From Puffinus mauretanicus (Eukaryota > Chordata > Aves > Procellariiformes > Procellariidae): DNA of 64,000 nucleotides. The translations under genes and the position numbers were made by a program. The DNA is taken from NCBI GenBank assembly GCA_023333565.1, contig JAJKFH010002198.1, forward strand, positions 1,736,001 to 1,800,000, given 5' to 3'. This document shows positions 43,664 to 55,926 of the stretch, piece after piece (position 1 is the stretch's first letter; each line of letters opens with the position of its first letter). The notes below the pieces were generated by a model. It was not told the origin of the DNA. It saw only the letters and a program-made list of their open reading frames with translations, and searched no databases.

Positions 43664-46600
43664 TCATCACAATATAAAAAAAATTACATTTAGATTAAGA
43701 ATATTGGTATTCCAGATGTTCAGAAATAAGCCAGTTATGACAAGCCTTTAAAAACAGAGGTATCATTTTGGCTAGCTGCATCTTACAGTGGAAGAAGATA
43801 GCTTAGGAAAATGTCTTGCTTCAATATGAAACTACCTTCATCAGTATGAGCACGTTTTAGACTGTGATTATATTTGGCAAAACAAAGATCAGCTGCAACC
43901 CCGGCTTCCCTTTACATACCCTGACCAAGAAAACAACCAACCACGGAGCACAAGTACTGCAAACGTTTGTGTACATGTGGATATGCAGACATGGCAGCGG
44001 GAAGGGCACCGCATTACTTTAATTCTGTTAATTGAAAATATGTTAAGTGTTTCTTCAAAGGGATGCACTATGCATAACAGACTCAACACACTACTGACCG
44101 CTGGGTTTCAATATACACCTTAATGATACAATACAGATTAGGAATGCAGAACATAACAAATGTGCACTTTTCGAAAACAGCTAATCTCAGAAGAGAGTAA
44201 TTATGCTTTTTTCCAGCCAGCATGCTTGGGAAGGAAAAGAAGTAAGACAAAACTAAGACAGAACTTTCCTCCCACCCAAAATTTGAAACTCCTCCTGCCA
44301 AGTGATAGATTGTGAGTGAGTAACATTAGAAAAGCTTCCTGTCTGGAATGGTTATTCTGTGTTTGACAGTTTCCACATTTTTTGTATCTTTCTCTGAAGC
44401 ATCTGATCCTGCCTGCTGTAGACTGAGTAAAGGAACCATTAAATGCCACAGTAATTCCCATGTTTTTAAATAAATACCAGGAACAAACTGTACGGAATTT
44501 AATGGGTATGTGCTTTTATCAAAAGCTACCAAAAGAAGCAATCTAGTCCAAAAATAGCCATTTGTGCTTATTCAGGAAAGTTGAACAGGAGACAGAACAG
44601 ACATCACTTTACAACACAAAGTATTTAAATAAAGAACTTCTTATTTTCTAGTTGCATGTATTTACTTTTTAGTCCTTTTCTTTTTTCTTTAAATTTGGAA
44701 TATTGGTCAGCACTTCAGGCGTTTAGTTGAATTAAGTTGGTCATGCAACAGGTTTCCCAAGTGGTTACAGCAAAACAGTAATATAGTGCTTTTTTGTTCC
44801 CTTTTATAATCATAAGCTTCATGGATGAGACTGTAGGCTTACTTCATAGGAAATCTTTCAAATATTCAAATTTTACAGGTCTCGTAAAGAAGCCTACAAA
44901 TAAACATACAATACCTGATATACTAATTGCCTTGATTTGGTTCAGGAAGATGATGTTTTTCATCTCATCCTTTGACACATGAAACATTTAAAAGTCATTT
45001 TTCTTTCTGGAAAATGAAGTTGTAACTTCCAGCTGGGGACTATTAATAAAATATATGTTCATTAATGCTTAAAAAATTGTTTCTGCACATAATTGGTTTT
45101 CAAACATAAAATTTCAATTTCATGTTTATCTTAGAGTTTCCCAGCTGTCCTAAAGCAATCCCAGAAGTAAAACAGCAACTACTACATTTAAACCAAATAT
45201 TGTTTGATTTTGAAACACCTTTATCAAAACTTACAATCCCCTACATTGTTTCAACTTTCTGGAACAGCAGTTTGAACTGAAAGTTATGGATCACAACTAG
45301 GTCTCCCTACCACACTTTGAAAGAGAAATGTAAAACAGACAAAGGAACATCAAAAGAGTTTTTCAATGGATAGTGAAGGAATGAACACAGCAGACATGTT
45401 AACAAACAGTATTATAACAAGGAAAAAAGGCTGAAAAAGACATTTCCATTACAGACTATTCATGGTGCTTCAATCCACTCAGTTTCCTTTAATAATCCAA
45501 CACTTTGAGGCAGCAACAGTTTTGTTGATGAACTTCATTATAAAGGAGAAAGAATATTCCATTACTCCTTTGTTTCATCTGCTCTTATGCCCCTACCAGT
45601 CACCTGCAAATACAATAATAAGGCCTATCAATTCCTCAAAAGGCAACATTATCAAAGGAAATGTGTTCCTAGGATTATTAAGGCCACACACCAGTTTTCA
45701 GTTATTTGAGAACAAAACCAGTTTCCCCAGACTGTAACTCTCCTAAGCTCCCATTTTACACTGTAAGAACACTCGACTAAGTGTTTTATGAAAGATAGAG
45801 CTTCCCAATTCTATCTGAATTGGAAAATTCATTCCTGCCACAAACTGAAGCCAACAGGATTAGACACAACATCAAATGGTTCTGAAGAGATTTGCCTTAA
45901 TGATGGCTGATCTCAGAACAGTTCACTGTTTTAAAAACTCGTTTACTCAGGAGATTGGATTCAACTTTTCACAAGAAAAAGAAGTAATCCTTGAACAACA
46001 TGAAAAACACCTAGAATTCACTGTTTTACAAGAGAATTTACCCTGCAGACCATGAAATTCCTTTCAAGAGAAGAACTTTTTAAAGTTTAAAAAAAATGGG
46101 CAATCAAGTGAGATGATTAAGCAATTCGGACAAGAAACAAAAATGTATTGATGAATTAAAGTGACTTTTTAACCCATGCCCTAAGAAACAATTTTTCTGC
46201 TGTCCTTGAGACATGGCATTTCAGATAACCTGGTCATTTGCTATTGTGTTGTTACCTAAGAATCACCAAAATATCCAGGCTTTCACAGAAACAGCATATT
46301 ACGAACAAACAAGACTTTGCTGTGAATGCAGAGATATTTATCCAGAGGAAATTAAATACCTTAAGTTTATTTGGTTTAAAAAACAAACAAATAAAACCCA
46401 AAATAAAGTCCCAGTATTTATATGCTTCAGTAATTATTTTAGATATTTTTCATTTTGACTTTTAAGATGCCCTCAGACTAGTTTAATTAGATTTCTGCCT
46501 TTCCCCTAGCAAGAAGTTTAAAGTCTTCCTCTAGATCAGAAAGGGCTGTATCAAAAAAAAACATAAGCCACAGCAAGTTTCCACTATCCTCAACAAGGAA

Positions 46601-46857
46601 GGAAATTTCAAATATATAGAAGTCCAATCAGAAATGAAAATTAGGCAGTTTTCTTAGAAGAATAAGCAAGGGAAGACTTAATTTTTCATACATGTAAAAG
46701 ATGGTCAAAAGCTGTTGACAAGAACCAGAAGACCCAGAGAAAAAAATACACATAATGAAAAGAAGATTCGTTTTTATTCCAAAGGACAATTCCACAGCAG
46801 AAACCTACAGGGTTTAAAAGAGATATGAGGGAATGCTGTCTTGCCTAGAGTTCTTAC

Positions 46858-46890
46858 CCAGGACCCAGGTACTGTGGAACAGTCTTCTTT
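46858..46890 (-). CDS. FMN2: Candidate FMN2 33-nt microexon (in frame)
   Basis: On the minus strand a strong polypyrimidine tract and acceptor (CCTTTCTTTCTTTCTTTACAG, positions 46911-46891) precede exactly 33 bases, followed by donor GTAAGA. The insert KEDCSTVPGSW has no stop. It is in phase 0, the phase of both the exon before and the FH1 exon after, so inclusion would add 11 residues to the coiled-coil/FH1 linker between ...RVQ and DDFEEK. The size and splice-site layout resemble neuronal microexons, and FMN2 is strongly neuronal. No homology evidence is available here, and canonical FMN2 appears to join RVQ to DDF directly, so it could be a chance pair of splice sites. Confidence 0.4.
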
Positions 46891-49665
46891 CTGTAAAGAA
46901 AGAAAGAAAGGTGGAAGCTTAAGCCTTGCTTTATCCAGGTGTCTTGAGCGTGAAAGATGTGAGTAGGAAACAAAAATTTCAGAGGTGTATGGTTATAGAA
47001 TGGTGCCCAGCATTTCCCAAACAGGTTGTACATGTTCCATGTGCAATGAGTTGGATGCTCAATCTGGGACTGCTGGACTGACTGTGTTTGTGTTGCACTG
47101 ATAGGCTTGTGTGTGTACAGGATCCAACTGATCTGGGAATACTGGCTTTACTGTATAAAGCTTGTACACTTGGATCTGCACATGTACCAAAAGCCCGTAC
47201 ATTACATCCAGTTCATTCCAATCTTGTCATGTTTTCCACATGTGCACATCGGATGTCCAGCATAAAGCTGTTCTGTATAGATAGAACACGCCCAGGATCT
47301 TCAAACATGTAAAAGCTCAGATTGCAGCTACCTTCTCTAACTGAGTCTGACGTTCTAGTTTCTCAGATGAGTGACTGAAACCTAGAGACCCTTCTATAAC
47401 TAAATTTCCAGGCAGAAAAAAAAACCTCTGTGAAATTTAGCCCTAGTCTAAATGTACGTATATACACACATGCATATATGTGTCTGTATTATCTTTATCT
47501 ATATCTATCTCAACTTGCATTCACTTATATACTTTATGAACAGCCATAATGCGTCTTTTTTTCTGCAAATAAGCATAATTGCAGTTCTTAATGGTAATTT
47601 TGGAATATTTGAAAAATAAAGACACATTTTAGTTTAGTTTTAGAAGAGAATGCCTTATACTATTACAAGCCAACAAGTTGCATCAGCAGTTTGATCATTT
47701 TCAGCAATTTGTCACTCAGTGTCATGAAATTTCCTTTCTGGGTGGAATTCATATTTAGATGATAGGATTATACTTCTCGGGTTTTTTTCCAAAACATTAA
47801 CCTTTTAGTTTCTCTACATCAGGATTCATGATTCAGAGTCATATGCTGCTACCTGATTGCAAGCATGTACAGGGAATAGAAACATACAGTTAAACAGGAC
47901 TAAGGTGGCAAAATAAAAGACCCCTCAGGTCTTCCAGTAAGTCAAGACCCGGCGGTACTAGCAGTGTCCAGTTACTTGGAAGGATGCTCTTTCTAACTGC
48001 TCTGTTAATAAATGCCTGTTCTCTATGTGAAGTGAAAAATTTTTGAGCGTGCATGCTCACCAAATGGCACAACGTAGTGCCACAGTAAGGATTTAATTCA
48101 GAGAAATGTGATCTCTATTCAGGTTTCTCTTTTCAAAGTTCTCTCATGTTCAAAGCTGCTTCTTGCAACTGCAGATCAACCTTAAGAAAAGGAGACACCA
48201 CATTTTGACAGGCATTTTCAGTGCTACAGCGATTGTCAAATGAGAAGTACTGATGGACACTTGATTTGCATTCAAACAAAATAGCATCTATCTAATTAAT
48301 TCTCACATTTCACTTAATCCTCAAAGACTATTGCAGCATTTTAGTTTTACAGTAGTAGAAGTTGAGTCAAAATCTGGCAAACTTGCCAATGGCATCAGGG
48401 AGAACTGCTGAAGGAGTAGAATTAGTGTTGGATACTAGTTTCTTCGTCAGACTACGAGATCAAATCTTTTTTGAGAAGCTTTTATTACACTGAAGGTGCA
48501 TGTACGGGGACAAAGGAGATACATTTTCACAGTAGTTTAAGCTACGCTCCATGTTTCTTCCTACAACCACAAGGAAACATAATGCACAGCTCCCCAAGAT
48601 AGCATTGAACAAGCAAGCCCTGGAATAGAAACGGTGTAATGCACTGCCCTGGCCTGAAGTGATAAACTTTATTTGGTGGACGTAAGCTAATCTCCCACAC
48701 AGTGACACACTGCAACAGATGGATTACACCAGCTTGCACTGTGCTGGTGTTGGGACTATTTAGCTCTTCCTAAGCTAAAGAGTTAGGATATGTCTGATCA
48801 ACCAAGAGGTTTTGTCACAACCTATCATGGGTGACAAAAAAAAAAAAATTACATGCAGAAATCAATAATTATTGCAATACAAATAGTTCAAATAAACAAA
48901 TATAGGATCAGCAGGGAGCATGGACCTTTGAGGAGAGATGCATGCATTACAAATGCCAACTTCTAAAGCTGAAAGTCAGAAGAAAACAGTTTTGTTGAGG
49001 CTCAGTTTCTTGAAGCTTCCGTTCCTGAATAGTTTCAATTCCTTATCCCTGGGCTAAGTACATTTCAGAGGACAAGATTCCAGTTCTTTACAGTTCCCAT
49101 TTTAGTAAATAATAAAAAACAAAAACAAAAAACCAACTTGAGATGCCACAAAGATTGAAAGAATTTTCTCTATAAGTTGTAAGACTCTTAACTGAGCTGA
49201 AATATAATTTTAGGTTATCCGCAAGTTCTGCCACAATAGGAACCTCGAAAGAATTTTTGTAGACTAAGAGACAAGGCAAGATAAAATAAAATCTCACTGA
49301 CCACCCCTAGGAGCCACACAGCAGTCAAGTTTAATTACTGTTGTCTTACATGATATTACTTTTAGCCTGCACAAATAGCATTTTTCAGCCTGATTGCCCA
49401 GAAAGTTTTAGGCCTGTTTTACTTAAAAAAAACCAACCAAACAAAGAGAAAACCAACAACCTCCCCCTCAAGTTTTGAAGGTTTCTCTCCTAACATATAT
49501 GAAATATCATTATTAGAGAAGCATGAAACAATACAGCAGTAAAAAATAAAGACTTCAAAAAAGGCTTACCCCCTCCATATAGCTTCATTTAGCCCAGAAA
49601 CTGGTTTAACTCTTCTGTCACTCACCCAGTGTAAAACAAGTATGTAAATGAGAATGGGCATAGAA

Positions 49666-49731
49666 ATAAATTATTATATATATTATACATACTATATAAT
49701 ATATTATTTATTAAATTTAATATAACATTAT
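49666..49731. repeat. AT-rich low-complexity tract
   Basis: TA/TTA-rich run with many overlapping short palindromes; no element recognised. Confidence 0.7.
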
Positions 49732-51633
49732 TTTGCCTATTTCTGCTCTCTTTTTAGATGTTCTGCTGTTGATCTCAGAGACTGCTAGAGTAGAATCAGC
49801 TGCACTTGGGTCTTTCAGCAGAAGAAGAGATAACTAAAACCTAGCCACCTATTCCAGCAATCCAATAAGCAACAGGTATCTTAAGAGTCACAGATTTCCT
49901 TGAAAGTTGGGATAAAAACTGTTCTAGATTTATTTTCTGCTCAATATTTAGACTGTTTATTGAAATGACTATCACATAATGAATCACGTCCTTTCTTCTA
50001 TCGCCTGCATTTGTCTTAAAGTATTTTAACTATGAGTCTAAAAGGTTTGAGTAGTTCTCCTATATATCCAGGCCAAGGCAACCATCCATCTCATTTTGTT
50101 AAAACACAAAATAAAATCTGGCATACCTTGAACATTACTACATTAGCATACTAGAGAAAGGAGTTGAACTTTTTCACACTAGGCCTTTTCTTGATTTTCG
50201 ATTCAACTTGAGATTGACCGGCAACCTGGGAAGTAGTCACTGTGTAAACTACCTCATTCTATTATTATTTCTGTGTTCTTTATATACAGAAACTATACTA
50301 GTTTTTATGCTGGAAATAACAGTAAGGATTCTATTGCCTAAAATGTGAACATTAATAATGTAAATTTGAAAGACTCAGAACACCTTTAATTTCTTCTCCT
50401 GATGATCCAGTGCTGGAGATCAAAAAAGGTAATAATTTTCCAGGTGAACTTTGCCACATCCTGATAAGCAACTGTCCAGAGTATGATAATTCTACACAGT
50501 ACTTGCCCTTTTTATCCAAAAGTTCAGCCAGACCACAAAATGGGAGGTTCACAAGTTGCTTTTGTTTCAGGCTTCCAGCAGGGAATAAGCAGCAAAAAAT
50601 ATCCACAGAAAGGATAACTCTTTGTAGATAGGGATTAATAGTCTTCACTACCCTGAAATATGAACCTACTACTCACAACAGAAAAAGTTTGGAGAAATGG
50701 AATCAGAGTCTTCACAAATGTATCCACAAACATGCTGAAGGCAGGGGGCTGGAGCTCAGTCAGCTTCTCTAACTCTTTGAAAGTATGAAGGCTATATTAA
50801 AAGCAAAGCTGTATCATTTTGGGTGAGAGAGCATTAAATAAAATCAACCACAATCAAATCATCAAAGATGAGCTTTACATTTTGAGAGGTTAAGTAAAAA
50901 CTTTTTGGTATCACAGAAGTTAGGAAAAAATCATTTGTCTTCAGGAAAAGTTGAATATTGAAAAAAAAGGTAATAAAACATTCAGGAATATGTAAGTTAA
51001 TTTTGATCAGTAGTTTTGGGCTTTGAATATATCTATCCACATATTCTCTAAAGAACAAATAAAAATATGTATTTAAAAATACAGAAAAGAAAAAAGTGAT
51101 CTTACTGGTTTTACTTAAAATGGAGATACCAACTTAAAATGGAGAACCTAATGATAACTATCTTTCGATCTAATTATAAGTAGAAGTTAAACTGATTAGT
51201 CTGTTTTGTACCCAAGGAGTAGAAATTCTTCTCAGCTTTACTTTTAATTTCTCATTCAAGTATGGCAATATACCATGGTTATGGTTGTTTTTTGGTTTTG
51301 GGTTTTTTTTAAATAATTTTGGATATTTCTAAGTTAAAGGAATATTCATTTTTACTAAGAAAAGCATTTCTTATCTCTCTTCCACACACGGGGTGCTGTG
51401 GAAATTCTCCGGATCTATACCACTGTAAAGTAGCACTTGATCTTTAATGCTGAGAGAAATAAAAGATGAATTTAATCTTCAGAACACAGCTCACTTTTGA
51501 CTGGATGAGATCTCTCAAATAGGTCAAGCCAACTTGACAAATGAGATCAGTCTGTCCTGCTAGGAATGTCACAAGAAGAAATTTTCTTTCAGCAACCAGA
51601 TATTCTTTGGAGACACATTTTATGGAACATACG

Positions 51634-51680
51634 TCTGTATGTGTGTGTATATACACATATGCACACACATACACACGATC
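51634..51680. repeat. TG/CA dinucleotide tract forming an inverted repeat
   Basis: A TG-rich half passes into a CA-rich half, with a perfect 14-bp palindrome TGTGTATATACACA at 51644-51657. Such tracts form hairpins and are length-variable. Confidence 0.75.
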
Positions 51681-52412
51681 TTATATATACACACTTTTTC
51701 ATGCTGCTCTCTTGTATTTAATATGATTTCTTCATCTGTTCAATTCAATTTCTGTGGAGTTCTTTTAAAAAAAGTTTGGAAGGTAGGTAAATACTATAGT
51801 ACCTAAAATATTCTATGTAATCCAAATATAATATGGTACCATTGAATATACAAAACCTCTTTGTTTTCACTTCTCTCCAAAAGGTGAGAGGAATTTCATA
51901 CAGAAATAATCAAACTTCCAATTTAAACCAAATTTTGGGAGAAGGGGAGTTTATAGATTTTCATCTGAAATAGGATTTCAGTTTTAGAGAATTTAAGAAA
52001 AAAAAACCCTGTATTTTAATAATTAATAAATACAGCTCTGCTATATATTTTGCTCTGACCAGGAATGCATAGATGGAATGAACACTCTCTCAATTTACCT
52101 ATTTTCATGAGTAAAAAGGGTGAGGAGTCAGAGGAGAAAATAGAAAACAGTTTAAAATTGTATTTTCAGTAAGTGTATGCCTGTCATGCATTTCTATTCA
52201 CTGCTCCCTCAGAGAAGTAACAGTGCTCTGCTAGTATTTTACAAGAAGCTCACTGTAAAAGGCAAGAGAAAACACGTACTAGTGCTCAGAATCACGCACA
52301 GACAGAAAAGAGGTAATTCTTCCTATCTAAGTCCTATCCCATACAATAATTCATCTCTTGAGAAAGAAGGAAGTCTTCACATTATAGCCAAGGATTTTAA
52401 GTACCACCAAGT

Positions 52413-52453
52413 AATTCTGGTTAAAATAAATAAATTCTGGTTAAAATAAATAA
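52413..52453. repeat. Perfect tandem duplication of a 20-bp unit
   Basis: AATTCTGGTTAAAATAAATA occurs at 52413-52432 and again at 52433-52452 without a mismatch. The identity suggests a recent slip or duplication. Confidence 0.85.
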
Positions 52454-53044
52454 GTTTCTCAGTTTTACTCTCATTTCTCCTTGTTTTCCCATCAATGACA
52501 GAAGAAAGGGAAGTCTGTAAATCCTAAGTCAACTTCCATTGGATAGAATTTGCAAGCACACTGTTCAGGCATTATTATTGCTCGAAGCTTAAGGTTGCTG
52601 CTACTTTTCAAAGAAGTTGTACCTAAAATGACAAAAAAAGTCTGTCTGGTTGTGTATAAGTATAAAGCATAGGCAAAATGGAAAATACAGAATGCTCATT
52701 ATAATTACTAGATGCAAAATTTATATTATGTTCTGCCATATTCTCATAAAAGTCTATGATGTAGAAGTTGTGAAACCAGATGAATCAACCAGCAGTTTCT
52801 TGAGTATTTTAATCAATGCCTGTAAGTACGCAGTATTTGGAGTAACTCACAGGAAATACATGTGCTTTTAGAGCACACATTTTCATCTCCTTAAACTGTT
52901 ATCAAAACAACAAACAACACATCAGAAATGTAGCAAGACTTATCATTTTACCACTGGCTAGGCAAAGCAGGAAGTATATATTAGCACTACCACATAGCCA
53001 TCCTCCAGATAAGCAAAATCCTGAGAAAAACAACCAAACATCTA

Positions 53045-53157
53045 AGCTAGCCTTGCTTGAGGGAGGGTGCTGGTGGGGAAGGACAGCATGTATTTTCATG
53101 GGGAATTGGACAGCATGACCTCCTAATGTCTATTCAGCCCTAAGTAATTCTATGATT
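53045..53157 (+). mobile_element. CR1 3'-end fragment
   Basis: The plus strand carries a CR1 tail: GGACAGCATGACCTCCTAAT, then TTCAGCCCTAAGTAATTCTA and TGATTTTTATG. This is the usual 'GACCTC-TAAGGTC-CTTCCAGCCCTA..ATTCTATGAT' end with the ATTCTATG terminus at 53147-53154. The 5' end is uncertain. Confidence 0.75.
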
Positions 53158-53630
53158 TTTATGTAATTTCAGAGCTATAATTGAGGTAGCATGCCACCTA
53201 TCAGAGGAAAAACAGAATAAAGAGCCTCTCAAATTTAAATGAGCCTATAAGTAAAACTTCATCTTGACAATAACATCAAGAACACAGATTAGAACAAAAC
53301 AAATTTTAGTCACACCATGGCCAGGAGGAACAGTGCAAAAATGTGCTATTGTCACTCCACTGAAAATTATACCAATGTATTGTTCCTTTTAAAGAAGCAA
53401 ACACTGCCTTCAAGCAAAACAACGGAAGTCAATCCAAGTATTGTGAAGTCTGGATATAATACAAAATACTAACATTTGTTCTGAGAATTAACTGCTTTTA
53501 TTTTTCTGCCACACAGGCTTGACATATTATACTCCTTCATTTATTTTTATTTAAATATGGAGTCTATGATTTATGTTCTATGTATGTTGATTGATTGATA
53601 AAAATTATGTCAGATGCACTTTTATCCTGT

Positions 53631-53714
53631 TTTGGGGTTTTTTTTGTTGTTGTTGTTGGTTTGTTTTTTGTTTTTGTTTTTTTTTTGTGTTTTTTTTTTT
53701 GTTTTTTTTTTTTT
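53631..53714. repeat. T-rich/GTT simple repeat
   Basis: About 84 bp of T-runs broken by G, with a (GTT)n patch at 53646-53658. Open frames through it encode only Phe, Val and Leu and are not genes. Confidence 0.85.
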
Positions 53715-55842
53715 AATCTCTCCCTCATCAGAACTAAATGGAAAAGATTCAGGATTATGGTTGAAGAAATGTATTTCATATCCAGAAAGAAAATAGACCT
53801 CTTTATTTAAATGATGGTAATTTAGCAGTACGACTCTTGAATTATTACTACAAAGACAGTCATCCAGAAGTCTTGTAGACCAAATTAAATGTATTCCCTT
53901 AACTGGTTTAAAAAAACCTTAGTGACAGAACAGAACTTTCTAAACATTTAATGTTTCGGGATTTTTGTTATTATTTTTAGGACACAGTTTCATTATCTTT
54001 GAGAGATGCTCCAATTACTAAGATTGGTCAGATTAAACACAGTAAATGTGCATACTTTTTACAGGCTAACTTATTAATCACCAGAAAGCCACTTTTTGAC
54101 AAAAAAAAAAAAGAAAAAAAAATTTAATATTTTCACTGTAGGGTATCTGCAGGACCCCCCGGGAATGACTTACAAGTGCCTCGCACAGTCCATTCAAAAA
54201 TACTTAACTGCCATCTAGTGGTTGAGTAGGTCGACTTCTTTATGATGTTTCTCAGGCTCTCTAATTAAACACTTCTTCCCTCATTTCTAATGTTTCTACT
54301 TGCGTTGTCATCCTTCCTTCATGGCCTAAAAAATCCCGACATTATCAGAAGACAGTCTTTTAATCACAAAGTTCAGCTACTAGTCAAATAGGAAGAAGGA
54401 CACACTGAACAATCTCTGTTTAAATTATATTAAGGTCTCAACTCAGAGAACCTCACTTCATATTTTAAAAAGTTTAATTAATTAATCTGCTACAGTTGTA
54501 GAACATGAAAAATCTATTAGTGCTTATTAGGCTTTCTAAAAACAAACCAAAAAGAAACCTGAAAATTGCAGCACGTTTAAACTGAAAAGTAAGTTCTAAT
54601 ATTAAGAATCAAAGACAGATTTCCATCAATAAAACTGGAAACTTCTGCATAAGAACTATATTTTATTAACATGAACATGAAAGACCTGATTTGCACTTAT
54701 CATGTTCTGGAGTGAAGTTCGACAGAGGTTAGACTCCCCTTTACTGCCTGAGCAAAATGCTCTGCACTTCAGCAGTTCCTATGACCCCAGCAGCGAAGTC
54801 TTCCGCCAGGTTTCTATCATCTCTTGTTTCACACAAACTTTGTTTCCTTTCTATGCATTTTTGATAAAGCATAATTTATTCTCAAGGCTAATAAGAAAAC
54901 ACTATCTGCCTACATATGCTTCCTGGTATTCACCCACTTTAAGCTAAGATATCCCAATTCTAACATCACACATTGGACCTACAGTTAGAACGTAAGTTCC
55001 TGTGCACCACACAGTGCAAACCTGGCTTTATTTTTTGCAAGATAAGAACAAAACAGATTTATACCTCTGAATTTTTTTAGCTTTTTGTTTTCTGAGATTG
55101 GGGTATGCTGGCATGATGTTGTAGGAAGTTTACATTGATGCCGTTCTACCTAAAACTATATATCCAATTCTATTTGTCAGGACAGAGATCATCAGTTCGC
55201 TATAGTATTTACTTTGAAAAATGCAATAGGTACAGACTTCACTATCATTTGATTCATACGGAAAACTTCCAAAACAGTTTGCTTCTTTCATGCTCCTTTC
55301 TTTCCTCAATGAGACAACTGACTATAGTAGATCCTTGTGAATACATCATACATTTTTGTTGGGTTTTTTTACCCAAATGTGTACCTTTTTCCCCTGCTGA
55401 AATCTAAGACTTTAGCAATCGTGCTTTTGTAGGAAAAGAATTGTCTTAGAAGAACTGTTCATTGCCTCCCCCAGCCTTCTCTTCCTCCTTACAAAAAGTA
55501 ACCCAGCAAGTAGCGAAGGGATGGAAGAGGAGTGACACATGTTCCCAGGATCACTGGATCCTTCTGAATGAACATCTCAAGAAAGAACAAGCAAAATGAA
55601 GTGTAAAAAGAGCCACAGCCACAGAATGGTTTGGGAGCTCATAAAGGAAGAGTTCCCAATTTTCCTCCAATTTCTGTTGAACACAATTGTTAACTAGTCT
55701 CATCTAAAGTTTGCCTCTACCCTGATGAAAGCCATGTAATACCAAAATAAAACAGGTTTTAAAAATCTCCCTTTTTTATTTTATTCTTTTTGTATGTGTA
55801 GAATCATTTCACCATTTCAGACAAATCTTACATTTACCTTAC

Positions 55843-55926
55843 CTTCACCTGTAAAGAATCATCTCTCTGAAATTTCGTTTGAGTTTTGGGCAGCATGCAT
55901 GTTTCCAAGACAAAGTCAAGCTGTGA
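55843..55926 (-). CDS. FMN2: Candidate FMN2 84-nt exon (in frame)
   Basis: On the minus strand TTTTCATTATTATAAACAG is followed by 84 bases and then donor AAG/GTAAGG. The translation is SQLDFVLETCMLPKTQTKFQ followed by RDDSLQVK, with no stop. It enters and leaves in phase 0, matching both neighbouring exons. A second acceptor (TCACAG, starting at 55920) and a second donor (CAG/GTGAAG, ending at 55849) are also in frame. The peptide looks protein-like and would extend the coiled-coil region between ...DVQRVQ and [10 protein letters not shown] recognise no homologue, and canonical FMN2 seems to join those two parts directly. So this is either an alternative exon or a chance open segment. Confidence 0.45.

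Noticed and set aside
53564..53810. Open frames through the T-rich tract (Phe/Val-rich on plus, Lys/Thr-rich on minus)
   Set aside because: They come from translating a simple repeat.
55608..55650. Possible minus-strand CR1 tail (CCACAGAATGGTTTGGGAG)
   Set aside because: Only about 20 bases resemble a CR1 3' end and the following sequence does not continue the match.
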